Of a stretch of DNA of 64,000 bases, positions 17,356-26,251 are shown one piece after another (within the stretch, counting starts at the first letter, position 1; each line of letters opens with the position of its first letter). Origin of the DNA: Rahnella ecdela (lineage in GTDB: Bacteria > Pseudomonadota > Gammaproteobacteria > Enterobacterales > Enterobacteriaceae); assembly GCF_019049625.1 (NCBI RefSeq), contig NZ_JAFMOY010000131.1, positions 124,001 through 188,000 of the forward strand. Reading direction: 5' to 3'. The notes below the pieces were generated by a model. That model was not told the DNA's origin, did no database searches, and worked only from the letters and a program-made list of their open reading frames with translations. The position numbers were made by a program, and so were the translations under genes.

Positions 17356-17585
17356 TCATTTAAAAGCCGTTCTTTAGCTCCTGATAAAGCATGCTGAAAC
17401 CAATCAAGGTTTATTGTTTTTAAGCCGTTTCCAAGCACTTCCTTCAGCTCTTCTTTGCCATCTTCTTGCTGTAAAAGCGCTACATATTGGTCATTGCAAT
17501 AGATCTCAGCAATCAAATTTTCATAGTCTATATCGCTGGCTATGACAATTTCTAATAGGTGTGCATTCCCCACGTTTAGTTTCAT
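17352..17585 (-). CDS. Small immunity-like protein, second of two related genes
   Basis: A 77-residue acidic protein. Its core (AEIYCNDQYVALLQQE, then DWFQHALSGAKERL) has the same plan as the 73-residue protein upstream (YEIYSDSDQVAEVSNE, then FNEFYTLIEQAKQNI), so the two are probably diverged copies of one immunity family. Twenty bases separate them. Immunity arrays of this kind are common behind polymorphic toxins. Confidence 0.6.
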   Translation of the reverse strand: MKLNVGNAHLLEIVIASDIDYENLIAEIYCNDQYVALLQQEDGKEELKEVLGNGLKTINLDWFQHALSGAKERLLNE

Positions 17586-17604
17586 AAAATCAATAATCTA
17601 TACC

Positions 17605-17826
17605 CTAAGCGTCAATGTTCTGCTTGGCTTGTTCTATGAGTGTATAGAATTCATTGAAATCAAAATTCCAAATTTTCCCTGTATGGGGACATGGGAAAAT
17701 TTCAATTCGGATGCCATTATCTGGCTCGTTGGACACTTCAGCCACCTGATCGGAATCAGAGTAGATTTCATAAACAACGTTTTCTCTGTCTGGCAAACTG
17801 GCCAGTTGTGCGGTTAATTTACTCAT
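17605..17826 (-). CDS. Probable cognate immunity protein of the polymorphic toxin
   Basis: A 73-residue acidic protein starting MSKLTAQLASLPDREN. Its ATG overlaps the TGA of the toxin gene (ATGA), the usual arrangement of a toxin and its specific antidote. The pattern EIY...VAEVSNE...IEIFPCP...WNFDFNEFY...AK is typical of small single-domain immunity proteins for RNase-type toxins. The pairing is inferred from position. Confidence 0.7.
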   Translation of the reverse strand: MSKLTAQLASLPDRENVVYEIYSDSDQVAEVSNEPDNGIRIEIFPCPHTGKIWNFDFNEFYTLIEQAKQNIDA

Positions 17827-18890
17827 TTTGGTGGCTCCAGAAATCCTATTAACTTCCCTTGGGGGTCATACCTCAGACCCCGACCGTCTGTTGCAATAAT
17901 ATCAGTTACTTGACCAAATCGACCAGTGTTGCTGAATAGGACTTTTTTGCTTTCGTCGTTTAAAATGCCATCAACGATACTTTGCCCCTGTTCATTTATT
18001 GCGGCAGTATTTCCCTTAACGGGTGGAAATGCACTTCCAATACGTCCCCCATGCTTTTGCAGGGCACGTCCTGCTTGAGTTAAATCTCCCTTATCTAATA
18101 GTTTTGCACCATCGGATAACTGCTCGAGTGTAAAGCCATTAATGTTCTGCGGCTGCGTCAATTTCTCTAACTGACTAATCTCACCCGCGGCACCCATTCG
18201 ACCAAGACCTAATCCCGCTGCCGCAGAGACAATAGCAATCGCCGAACCTGCGGTTGTCTCATTCAGCATCTGATCATAACCTGCCGGAGCTTCACCGCCG
18301 AGCTGTTGCGCAGTTTTGGCATAATCTGCAATGTTGCCATTGTAAACTCCACCAGCAGCTAATAACCGCCCGGCAGCTTTACTATTGATTGTCTTAGTTG
18401 ACTGGGCGTGTTGAACAGGTGCTGAACCCCAACCCCCGTAATCATATTTCTGAGTTGGAAGGGCTTTTACACCTTGTCTTTCAGCTACGGCGAATTCATA
18501 AGCATCCATAGCCTGTCGAATAAACCATTCGTGGTACAGGTAGGCTCTGTCACAAATCAGGTCACCATTTTCATCAACGTAAAATGGGTTTTCGACCCAA
18601 TTCCATTGCTCAGTGGTATCCACACCAATCAGCCAGCCTAACTGAAGATGCTCTTTTATTGAGTCGTAAATGGGATCCACATATCCGGTCTGTGCCCGTC
18701 GCCATGTGGGCTGTCGTGAGTAAAGGCGCTCAGGAACACTAAAGGGGCTGAATCTGCTGCGGTAATTTCGCTGATCCAGATCATAGTGGGTTTTAGATTG
18801 TTCTAAAGCGTGCTCGGGTGAGCAGATATAGGCGAAGTCTTCTGGGCGGAGTTCCCATTCAATTTCACGGCCTTTGTAGAGTGTAAACAT
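17823..18890 (-). CDS. Polymorphic toxin with C-terminal toxin domain
   Basis: A 355-residue protein. The N-terminal 130 residues (MFTLYKGREIEWELRPEDFAY ... YLYHEWFIRQAM) form a domain I do not recognise. A middle part at about 205-235 is rich in Ala and Gly and moderately hydrophobic. The last 80 residues (LQKHGGRIGSAFP, GNTAAINEQGQ, GRFGQVTD, DGRGLRYDPQGKLIGFLEP) resemble C-terminal toxin domains found on CdiA and Rhs proteins, probably an RNase, though I judge this from memory of the pattern. There is no signal peptide and no PAAR or Rhs repeat. AGGTG lies just before the ATG. It lies between cos and portal gene Q, read away from Q. Confidence 0.7.
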   Translation of the reverse strand: MFTLYKGREIEWELRPEDFAYICSPEHALEQSKTHYDLDQRNYRSRFSPFSVPERLYSRQPTWRRAQTGYVDPIYDSIKEHLQLGWLIGVDTTEQWNWVENPFYVDENGDLICDRAYLYHEWFIRQAMDAYEFAVAERQGVKALPTQKYDYGGWGSAPVQHAQSTKTINSKAAGRLLAAGGVYNGNIADYAKTAQQLGGEAPAGYDQMLNETTAGSAIAIVSAAAGLGLGRMGAAGEISQLEKLTQPQNINGFTLEQLSDGAKLLDKGDLTQAGRALQKHGGRIGSAFPPVKGNTAAINEQGQSIVDGILNDESKKVLFSNTGRFGQVTDIIATDGRGLRYDPQGKLIGFLEPPK

Positions 18891-19019
18891 GATGCACCTG
18901 CTAATCCTTGCAGTTTTGATTGATCAGATTTTCATCATATTACTTTTTTTGACTTAACCAAAATTATTGTATTTATATGCCTAAATAACATTTAGTTAGT
19001 GAAGTAAATGCCTGCATTA

Positions 19020-19043
19020 AAACCGCCAAAAATATGGCGGTTT
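19020..19043 (-). terminator. Terminator after portal gene Q
   Basis: Perfect 8-bp stem AAACCGCC / GGCGGTTT with an 8-base loop, followed on the minus strand by TTTT. It lies 18 bp after the Q stop and separates the Q-P transcript from the toxin cassette. Confidence 0.75.
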
Positions 19044-19061
19044 ATTCAGTATCAACAATGC

Positions 19062-20075
19062 TTAAAGCGCATAATCAGTAAACCGCACCACCTCATTTCC
19101 TACCCACTCATTTAACTCCTTCATGCGCTCCTGCAACGGAACCAACTCGTTACGCACAAATACTTTTGCCGCTTTTTCAACGTCACCAAAGCCGCCGGTG
19201 TTATTCGGGATAATGCCCATCATCTGCGGTGGCACCCGGTGCGCGCTAAGCAGATCGTCGCGCGTTGCGTTCTTGATGTTAAAGAAATCATCTTTGGTCG
19301 CCACTTCGCTGAGGGGAATGATTTTGATCGCATCTGATTTTCCGCCGGGGGCGTGGTAGAAAATATTTTTAAAATTCCCAGACCCTTTGGATTTCGTCAT
19401 CATGTCGCGTAGTGCGGTCACGTCCTGCGAGTTTTGCGCCGGGTCGGTCACGTACATGACATAGCCCGCGTGTGCGCCGTTGAGAAAATATTTCCGACGG
19501 TACAGCGTCGCTGACTCATTGAGCCATGCGCTATTTAATGCGCTGAGGTATTCCGGCAGGCCGTACAATTCCTGATTAATGTCCGGCTCTTGCAAATGAA
19601 AAACGTCCCCCTGACCAAAGGCGTGGGGGCTTATGTAATTCTCCACGAACCAGTAAACATTTTCCTCAACACCTCGGCGCGTATACTTGGCAGGTGATGC
19701 CTCCAGTTTGAGAAGCTGGCCGGTCACGCTCAGGCGTTTTTCGATGAACGCATTACCAAAAACAATGTAGTCCAGCGCGTATCGGCTGAATTGCTGCTGA
19801 GAAAGCAGTGGGTGAGGGATGAACGTACTTGCCAGAATATTACGCTTAACGTACATCGGCGAACTGTGGTGAACGGCGGCGCGGAAGCTTTTAGCCAACC
19901 CGGAGAAAGTGACCGGTGGCTCGTACCATTTCCCGTTGCTGAGGCATTCCAGATAATTAAGAATATCGCGGCGATCCATTACGGTGGCCGGTTCGTCAAA
20001 GCGGAAGATTTCGCTTTTTTGGGAGTCGGATTGTGGTGTCAGTTTTTTATTGATGCGGTTTTTTTTACGGGTCAT
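19062..20075 (-). CDS. Q: Portal protein (P2 gpQ)
   Basis: Forms the twelve-fold ring at the packaging vertex of the capsid. The 337 residues include FDEPATVMDRRDILNYLEC, YALDYIVFGNAFIEK and AHRVPPQMMGIIPNNTGGFGD, all hallmarks of P2 portal proteins (P2 Q has 344). It is read from a divergent promoter upstream of P and starts one base after the P stop. Confidence 0.95.
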   Translation of the reverse strand: MTRKKNRINKKLTPQSDSQKSEIFRFDEPATVMDRRDILNYLECLSNGKWYEPPVTFSGLAKSFRAAVHHSSPMYVKRNILASTFIPHPLLSQQQFSRYALDYIVFGNAFIEKRLSVTGQLLKLEASPAKYTRRGVEENVYWFVENYISPHAFGQGDVFHLQEPDINQELYGLPEYLSALNSAWLNESATLYRRKYFLNGAHAGYVMYVTDPAQNSQDVTALRDMMTKSKGSGNFKNIFYHAPGGKSDAIKIIPLSEVATKDDFFNIKNATRDDLLSAHRVPPQMMGIIPNNTGGFGDVEKAAKVFVRNELVPLQERMKELNEWVGNEVVRFTDYAL

Positions 20076-20076
20076 A

Positions 20077-21846
20077 TCAGAACATCACCAAGGTGGATTT
20101 TATTTGTTTGCCGGAGGCGGCGGTCAGCGGCTCGTTAATCAGTACGTGCATTGTTGCCCATGCGACATCGGCGTGGCTGGCTTCTTCACTGCGGCTCGCG
20201 CGGTAGGTGGATTTCGCACCGCTGGCCGTCATGGTTTTCTGAATGGCCATGAATGAGGCCGTAATATCGGTATGGCCAGCGTCGTATTGCAGACAGCCGC
20301 GATGGATGGTGTTTTTCGCTTTCAGCACCATTTCCGTTTTCACTTCCGGCGTGTATTTGATTTCACGCGCTGCCGGGTAAAACTGCCTGACGAGCTGATA
20401 AACACCCTGACCGACGGTAGTGGCATCAATGCCAATATATTCGACGTTATATTTCTCTGTCAGCGCCTCGATGGCTTTGGCCTGCGCATCAAAATCCATG
20501 CCTTGCCATTGGTGACGCTCCAAAATGCGAAAGATGCCGCCCGGCTGAGCGGGCGGGGCAATGACCACACACCCGGCACTGTCGCCGCCGTTCGCTTCCG
20601 ACGGGTCGTAACCAATCCACACCGGATTGTCATCGAACGGGTGAAATACGTAGGGATTAAAGTCCGGCCACTCTTCGAGGCTGTCCACCATGCACCCCTG
20701 CAACTCCTCAAACGGAAATACCGACGATTTATCATCGACAAATTCACACATCAGCAGGTTCTGATATTCGGACGGGCTGTATTCGAGCGAAAGCTGATTA
20801 ATGTCGAACAGGTCGCAACCCCCGGACAGCGCATCTTCAACGGTGACAATCTGCCGCCATTGGCCGTCGGCACATTCCACACCGGCGGCTAAATGGCTGT
20901 GGCTGAGGTCAAGCTGAATACGCTGGTCTTTGTGCCTACGCCCTTTGTTAAATAATTCACCAGACCAGAACGGATAGGCACTGTGGGCAAGGCTCGACGG
21001 TGTGGAGAAATAGGTGGTACGCCATTTTTTATGCAGTGACATCCCGGAGGCCACTTTGCGCAGCTCCTGAAATTTTGGGATCCAGAAATATTCATCCAGA
21101 TACAGATTGCCGGTGTAGCTCTGCGCGGTGCGGATGTTTGTTCCGAGAAAGAACAGGCGCGCCCCGTTTGAAAGCTGCATCGGGTCGCCTTTAAGGTCTA
21201 CGTCCACCTGCCGGGCAAAGTCGATGATGTAATTTTTAAAGACGTGCGCCTGTGATTTACTGGCCGAGATAAATATCTGATTACGTCCGGTGGTCAGCGC
21301 ATCAAGCAGCGCCTCGCGGGCAAAAAAGAAGGTCGCGCCAATCTGGCGAGATTTGAGAATATTGCGAATACGGTGCTGTAAACCCGCCTGATACCAGCCG
21401 CGCTGATACTCAAACGCATCATCCAGAAAAATGTCACTGAGTTTGGCGATAGCATCATCCGTGAAAACGTTTTTCTCCGCTTTTTTTCGCTCCCCTTTGT
21501 TGCGGTTCGCCACGTTCGGATTTAAATCCGCTTCGCTGCCGGTGGACATGTAGCGGTTAACCCTTGCGAGACGCTCAATCTGTCGGCCTAGCAGGTCGAT
21601 TTCTTTAAAATCCTGCCCCTCTTTTTTACTCTTCATCACCAGTTGAATGACCCGCGCCTCGATGCTGGTTTCAATGCGCGAAATCGGGGCGACGGCGTCC
21701 CATTTTTCACGCTGTTTCCAGCTCTGCACTGTGGGTTTTTTCAGACTGAGCATTTCCGCTATTTGCGTGACGGAAAAACCCTGCCAGTAAAGCAGTGCCG
21801 CCTGTCTGCGCGGGTCGCTGATTAATCCTGCGTTGTTCTCGGTCAT
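20077..21846 (-). CDS. P: Terminase large (ATPase) subunit (P2 gpP)
   Basis: Packaging ATPase of 589 residues (P2 P has 590). An N-terminal helix-turn-helix (YWQGFSVTQIAEMLSLKKPTVQSWKQRE, about 19-46) is followed by an ATPase region with the adenine-contact motif ILKSRQIGATFFFAREAL, Walker B-like NLYLDEYFWI near 250, and a C-terminal nuclease-type fold with YDPSEANGGDSAG. It is divergent from scaffold gene O. Confidence 0.95.
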   Translation of the reverse strand: MTENNAGLISDPRRQAALLYWQGFSVTQIAEMLSLKKPTVQSWKQREKWDAVAPISRIETSIEARVIQLVMKSKKEGQDFKEIDLLGRQIERLARVNRYMSTGSEADLNPNVANRNKGERKKAEKNVFTDDAIAKLSDIFLDDAFEYQRGWYQAGLQHRIRNILKSRQIGATFFFAREALLDALTTGRNQIFISASKSQAHVFKNYIIDFARQVDVDLKGDPMQLSNGARLFFLGTNIRTAQSYTGNLYLDEYFWIPKFQELRKVASGMSLHKKWRTTYFSTPSSLAHSAYPFWSGELFNKGRRHKDQRIQLDLSHSHLAAGVECADGQWRQIVTVEDALSGGCDLFDINQLSLEYSPSEYQNLLMCEFVDDKSSVFPFEELQGCMVDSLEEWPDFNPYVFHPFDDNPVWIGYDPSEANGGDSAGCVVIAPPAQPGGIFRILERHQWQGMDFDAQAKAIEALTEKYNVEYIGIDATTVGQGVYQLVRQFYPAAREIKYTPEVKTEMVLKAKNTIHRGCLQYDAGHTDITASFMAIQKTMTASGAKSTYRASRSEEASHADVAWATMHVLINEPLTAASGKQIKSTLVMF

Positions 21847-22010
21847 TGTGTCGCTCCGCTGAATGGATGAGCGTCACGCTACGCAACCGCTCACACCCTC
21901 GCATTAACCCCCTGTTGTGTAATGGATCGTCAGACGGCCACCGCTGGCCGTGCGGGCTTCAGGTCGGGAAACTAGCCCCGAACCTAACTCCTACTCAGGA
22001 CATCTGAACA

Positions 22011-22856
22011 ATGGCAAAGAAAGTATCGAAATGGTTTCGAATCGGTGTTGAGGGTGATACCTGCGACGGCCGCAATATTGAGGCAAGCGACATTCAGCAA
22101 ATGGCCGCCGCGTTTGATCCGCGCGTCTACGGTTGCCGCATCAATCTGGAGCACATCAGAGGCTTATTACCCAGCGGTGACTTTAAGCGCCTCGGTGATG
22201 TCGTCGAACTGAAAGGCGAGAAAATTGATGATGATTCAGCTCTGAAAGGTAAGTGGGCGCTGTTTGCCAAAATCACCCCGACTGACGAGCTGGCCGCAAT
22301 GGTCAAAGCGGGGCAGAAAATTTATACCTCCATGGAAATTCGCCCGAATTTCGCCAACACCGGTAAAGCCTATCTGGTCGGTCTGGCCGTGACTGATGAC
22401 CCCGCCAGCCTTGGAACGGAAATGCTCGAATTCAGCGCACGCGCTAAGGTCAACCCATTCGCCGGTAAGAAAGACCAGCCGGATGATTTGTTCTCCGTGG
22501 CCACCATTGCCGAGCTTGATTTCGAAGACCTTCCCGACAACCTGCTTACCAACCTGACGGAAAAGATCAAAGGGATGTTCAGCACCAAACAGACCAGTGA
22601 TGACGCCCGTTTTTCTGACGTGCAGGGCGCGATCACTGTCGTGGCTGAGGAATTACAAACCGTATGTGAAACCACCGCAAAACGTTTCTCTGAATTGGAG
22701 CAGGAAATTACCGCGCTTAAAGGACAGGTAAAAACCAGCGATGAAGCGCTTACCTCTTTAAAAACCTCCCTCGACAGCACCGAAAGTTTCAAACAACCGA
22801 AACGCCCGGTCTCTCCGGGTGGCAACGGTGAAAGCACCTTTTTGACAAACTGCTAA
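22011..22856 (+). CDS. O: Capsid scaffolding protein and protease (P2 gpO)
   Basis: Internal scaffold with an N-terminal serine protease that trims N, L and itself. The 281 residues match P2 O in size (284). Features are KWFRIGVEGDTCDGR at the start, INLEHIRGL (catalytic His region), and ...YTSMEIRPNF with the expected serine. The C-terminal half is a coiled-coil scaffold (about 205-262, rich in Glu, Lys and Leu). It begins the plus-strand late cluster O-N-M-L. Confidence 0.94.
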   Translation: MAKKVSKWFRIGVEGDTCDGRNIEASDIQQMAAAFDPRVYGCRINLEHIRGLLPSGDFKRLGDVVELKGEKIDDDSALKGKWALFAKITPTDELAAMVKAGQKIYTSMEIRPNFANTGKAYLVGLAVTDDPASLGTEMLEFSARAKVNPFAGKKDQPDDLFSVATIAELDFEDLPDNLLTNLTEKIKGMFSTKQTSDDARFSDVQGAITVVAEELQTVCETTAKRFSELEQEITALKGQVKTSDEALTSLKTSLDSTESFKQPKRPVSPGGNGESTFLTNC

Positions 22857-22899
22857 CCGGCGGCGTTCCCCTTTATTCCTGAAAAACAGTGAGAGAAAT

Positions 22900-24000
22900 A
22901 TGCGTAAGAACACCCGTTTTAAATTTAATGCCTACCTGTCCCGTCTGGCCGAGCTGAACGGCGTCGATGTGGAGGATTTGAGTAAAAAATTCAGCGTTGA
23001 ACCTTCCGTCACGCAGACCCTTATCACCACCGTGCAGGAGTCCTCAGAATTTCTGAGCCGCATCAACATGGTGCCGGTGGACGAACAGGAAGGTGAAAAA
23101 ATCGGCCTTGGCGTGACCGGCTCTATTGCCAGTACCACAGACACCGACGGCGGCAGCGAGCGTAAAACCGCAGATTTTCAGGCGCTGGCTTCACGCAAAT
23201 ATAAGTGTGAACAGGTCAATTTTGATTTCCATATCCGTTACAACACCCTCGATTTGTGGGCGCGTTATCAGGACTTCCAGACCCGTCTGCGCGATGCAAT
23301 CGCCAAACGTCAGGCACTGGATTACATCATGGCCGGTTTCAATGGCGTAAGCCGCGCGGAAACTTCTGACCGCAGCAAGTTCCAGATGTTGCAGGACGTG
23401 GCTGTCGGCTGGCTGCAAAAGCTGCGTAACGAAGCCGCCGAGCGTGTGATGGATAAAGTCACCGACGACACCGGCGCGGTGGTTTCCGACACCGTGCGCA
23501 TCGGTAAGAACGGTGATTTCGAAAATATCGACGCCGCTGTCATGAACGCCACCGATTTTCTGCTGGATGCGTGGCATTCAGAAGACCCCGGACTGGTAGT
23601 GATTTGCGGTCGCAAAATGCTTTCCGATAAGTATTTCCCGCTGATTAACAAGTCACAGGAAAACAGCGAAAAACTGGCCGGTGACATTATTGTCAGCCAG
23701 AAACGCATCGGTAATTTGCCTGCGGTGCGTGTGCCTTACTTCCCGGACAATGCCCTGCTGATCACCCGTCTGGATAACCTGTCTATTTACATCATGGACA
23801 GCTCACACCGCCGCCATATCGAAGAAGTGGCGCGCCGTGACCGCATCGAAAACTACGAGTCCCTGAAAATTGACTTTGTGGTCGAAGACTACGGCTGCGC
23901 GGCGATGATTGAAAACATTGAGCTCGGCGATTTCACCCCTGAAAAAAACGAACCGGCCTCATCACCGGTGACCGAAACCCAACCTGAAACCGAGGCATAA
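22900..24000 (+). CDS. N: Major capsid protein (P2 gpN)
   Basis: HK97-fold shell protein of 366 residues (P2 N has 357). It starts MRKNTRFKFNAYLSRLAELN, typical of the family, and has the conserved parts FLSRINMVPVDEQEGEKIGLGV and IENYESLKIDFVVEDYGCAA. A few extra Glu- and Pro-rich residues at the C-terminus make it longer. AGAGAAA stands just before the start. Confidence 0.96.
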   Translation: MRKNTRFKFNAYLSRLAELNGVDVEDLSKKFSVEPSVTQTLITTVQESSEFLSRINMVPVDEQEGEKIGLGVTGSIASTTDTDGGSERKTADFQALASRKYKCEQVNFDFHIRYNTLDLWARYQDFQTRLRDAIAKRQALDYIMAGFNGVSRAETSDRSKFQMLQDVAVGWLQKLRNEAAERVMDKVTDDTGAVVSDTVRIGKNGDFENIDAAVMNATDFLLDAWHSEDPGLVVICGRKMLSDKYFPLINKSQENSEKLAGDIIVSQKRIGNLPAVRVPYFPDNALLITRLDNLSIYIMDSSHRRHIEEVARRDRIENYESLKIDFVVEDYGCAAMIENIELGDFTPEKNEPASSPVTETQPETEA

Positions 24001-24003
24001 CCC

Positions 24004-24753
24004 ATGCTGAGTCCCGCACAGCGTCATATGATGCGGGTCTCTGCTGAAAAAGCCTCATCGCAGCGGGTCAGTGATCCGCTGCGTTCGGCACTGCCATACG
24101 GCCAGATGCTGATGAAGCTGCGCGGAGACCGCCAGATACTCAAATCCATTTATTCCGTTGAAGACAAAGCCCGACGCAAGCGCGACATGTTGCCAGCCTA
24201 TGCGCCGTGGATTGCCGGTGTGCTGGCCAGCGATGCCGGAAATCAGGATGACGTCCTGATGACGATGTTGCAGTGGTCACTCGATGCGGGGGACATTCGC
24301 GGCACGTTCGACATGGCGCGCTATGCACTAAAACACGGTCTCAATGTGCCGAATAACAAGCGCCCGACGCCGTATTTATTTGCCGAAGATGTTGCGCTGG
24401 CCGCGATGCGCGCCCGCAGTGCCGGGCAGGCCGTCAGCGTTGATGACCTGCTGACCGTTATTGATATGACCCTCCCGCACGACATGCCGGATCCAGTGCG
24501 CGCCAAGCTGCACAAAATTACCGGTCTGGTACTGCGCGACAACGGCCTGCCCGAACAGGCGCTTATTCAGCTAAAACGCGCGATGCAGCTTGATAGCGTC
24601 GCTGGTGTGAAAAAAGACATAGAGCAACTGGAGAGGGCGCTGCGGCCAGTGGCGGTGACTGCGAAGCCTGATACCGCCCCGCGCAAAACCAAGCCTAGAG
24701 CCGCCCCGGCTAAGCGTGGTCGCCCGCGTAAGGCAAAGCCCGCCAGTTGTTAA
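24004..24753 (+). CDS. M: Terminase small (endonuclease) subunit (P2 gpM)
   Basis: Subunit that recognises and cuts cos together with P. The 249 residues (P2 M has 247) include LSPAQRHMMRVSAEK, MLPAYAPWIAGVLA and DVLMTMLQWSLDAGDIRG. The C-terminus is very basic (RKTKPRAAPAKRGRPRKAK), suited to DNA binding. It begins 3 bp after N. Confidence 0.93.
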   Translation: MLSPAQRHMMRVSAEKASSQRVSDPLRSALPYGQMLMKLRGDRQILKSIYSVEDKARRKRDMLPAYAPWIAGVLASDAGNQDDVLMTMLQWSLDAGDIRGTFDMARYALKHGLNVPNNKRPTPYLFAEDVALAAMRARSAGQAVSVDDLLTVIDMTLPHDMPDPVRAKLHKITGLVLRDNGLPEQALIQLKRAMQLDSVAGVKKDIEQLERALRPVAVTAKPDTAPRKTKPRAAPAKRGRPRKAKPASC

Positions 24754-24848
24754 CAGAAAGCGCCCCGCGCCGGACGGCACGCAGGCCGATGCAGGTTTTT
24801 ACCTCGTCTGACGCCTGCGTCCACCGTCCACCTATTTGAGGTTTGAAC

Positions 24849-25343
24849 ATGGATATTGTCATGACCGCAGCAGCGGCGAGCTCCACCGTAGTGATCCCCC
24901 CAGAGCAGGCGGTCATTCCCGTTATCACCAATACGTTCTTTTTCCCGGACGTTGACCCAAAACTGGTGAGCGAACGTATCCGCCTCGGTCACGTCGTGAC
25001 GGATGAAAGACTGCGCGCCGCGATTAAGTCCGCAATGGCCGAGGTCAACGCCGAGCTTTATCTCTTCCGGGAGGCGCAGATCGAGGCAGGATTTAAAACG
25101 CTGGCGGATGTGCCCGCTGAAGCGCTCGACGGGGAAAGCGTGAAATGTTTCCACTACCTGAGCGCGGTCTGTGCAATGACTACCGCCGTGATTTATGAGC
25201 GTTACCGCAGCTATGACGCCAGCGCGAAGGGTGACAAAAAAGCCGATGCGCTGGAGGTGTCGGTGGATGACCAGTGGCGTGACATGCGCTGGCATTTGTC
25301 CCGGTTACAGGGGCAGGCGCGCGGCATGGTGAGCCAGCTCTGA
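24849..25343 (+). CDS. L: Head completion/stabilisation protein (P2 gpL)
   Basis: Head-tail connector protein that closes the filled head. The 164 residues include NTFFFPDVDPKLVSERIRL and AVCAMTTAVIYERYRSYD, typical of P2 L. The ATG at 24849 follows GAGG at seven bases. A TTG two codons upstream is less likely. The stop overlaps the start of X. Confidence 0.92.
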   Translation: MDIVMTAAAASSTVVIPPEQAVIPVITNTFFFPDVDPKLVSERIRLGHVVTDERLRAAIKSAMAEVNAELYLFREAQIEAGFKTLADVPAEALDGESVKCFHYLSAVCAMTTAVIYERYRSYDASAKGDKKADALEVSVDDQWRDMRWHLSRLQGQARGMVSQL

Positions 25344-25546
25344 TGAAAGTTATCGCACAGCAGGGCGACACGCTCGACGCCCTGTGTTTTCGCTACTACG
25401 GGCGAACCGGGGGCGTCGTTGAGACGGTACTTACCGCGAATCCCGGTCTGGCTGAATTAGGCGAAGTCCTGCCGCACGGCACCACCGTGATTTTGCCAGA
25501 CGTTGATACCGCCTCCACTTCTGAAACCGTCCAGCTATGGGACTGA
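25343..25546 (+). CDS. X: Tail protein X
   Basis: A 67-residue protein of the LysM-like X family (IAQQGDTLDALCFRYYGRTGG, then LAELGEVLPHGTTVILP), the same size as P2 X. It is needed for tail completion. It overlaps the ends of L and leads into the lysis genes. Confidence 0.94.
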   Translation: MKVIAQQGDTLDALCFRYYGRTGGVVETVLTANPGLAELGEVLPHGTTVILPDVDTASTSETVQLWD

Positions 25547-25548
25547 CG

Positions 25549-25758
25549 ATGGAAAAAATATCTTCAATGTTTGCCTATGGGCTCGCGGCATTGCTGGCTT
25601 TTATCGGCGCGCTGACGCCGCAGGATTTCGCCTTTCTGGTGGGGGCTGCGGTGGCCGTGGGGACGTTTTTCGTTAACTGGTACTACCGGCGCAAAAGCTA
25701 CAAATTGCTGGAGCGTAACGGCCTGAGTCAGAGGGTTTTCGATGAGCTCAATCGTTAA
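25549..25758 (+). CDS. Y: Holin (P2 gpY position, HP1-family type)
   Basis: A 69-residue protein with two hydrophobic segments (about 8-24 and 30-47) followed by the basic tail NWYYRRKSYKLLERNG. It resembles holins of the HP1 family more than P2 Y (93 residues), but occupies the Y position directly before the endolysin. It would form the membrane lesion that triggers lysis. Confidence 0.8.
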   Translation: MEKISSMFAYGLAALLAFIGALTPQDFAFLVGAAVAVGTFFVNWYYRRKSYKLLERNGLSQRVFDELNR

Positions 25759-26251
25759 ACGTTGCAGTGTGGCCATCGTGTTGGCGCTGGCCGCGCTGAT
25801 GCCTGATTACCGGTTTGTCAAAACCTCCGCCGAGGGTCTGGCCATTATTGCCAACCTCGAAGGGTGCCGCCTAAATCCGTACCAGTGCAGCGCCGGAGTC
25901 TGGACATCTGGCATCGGCCACACTGCGGGGGTGAAGCCCGCGCAGAACATTACGGAGCAGGACGCTGCCCGTAATCTGATCGCTGACATCATCATGACGG
26001 AGCGTGCCGTGGATAAATGCATGCCGGTGACCATGCCGCAGCCAGTGTATGACGCCGTGATCAGTCTGGCGTTTAACATCGGCACGGGGGCGGCGTGTAA
26101 ATCCACGCTGGCCTATTTCATCAGGCACGGTGAATGGTCGCAAGCCTGCCAGCAGCTCCCCCGCTGGGTGTATGTAAATGGCGTGTGGAATAAGGGACTC
26201 AACAACCGCCGGGCAGTTGAGCTGAAACATTGCATGAAGGGGGTGCCATGA
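25742..26251 (+). CDS. K: SAR endolysin (glycoside hydrolase 24 muramidase)
   Basis: Peptidoglycan hydrolase of 169 residues. Residues 8-20 (CSVAIVLALAALM) form a weakly hydrophobic signal-anchor-release segment. The catalytic triad pattern E-8-C-5-T is present as Glu40, Cys49 and Thr55, with Cys where T4 lysozyme has Asp. A Cys at position 8 in the SAR segment and Cys42 and Cys49 nearby suggest a disulfide-controlled enzyme like P1 Lyz. It overlaps the holin gene by 17 bp. Confidence 0.9.
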   Translation: MSSIVKRCSVAIVLALAALMPDYRFVKTSAEGLAIIANLEGCRLNPYQCSAGVWTSGIGHTAGVKPAQNITEQDAARNLIADIIMTERAVDKCMPVTMPQPVYDAVISLAFNIGTGAACKSTLAYFIRHGEWSQACQQLPRWVYVNGVWNKGLNNRRAVELKHCMKGVP

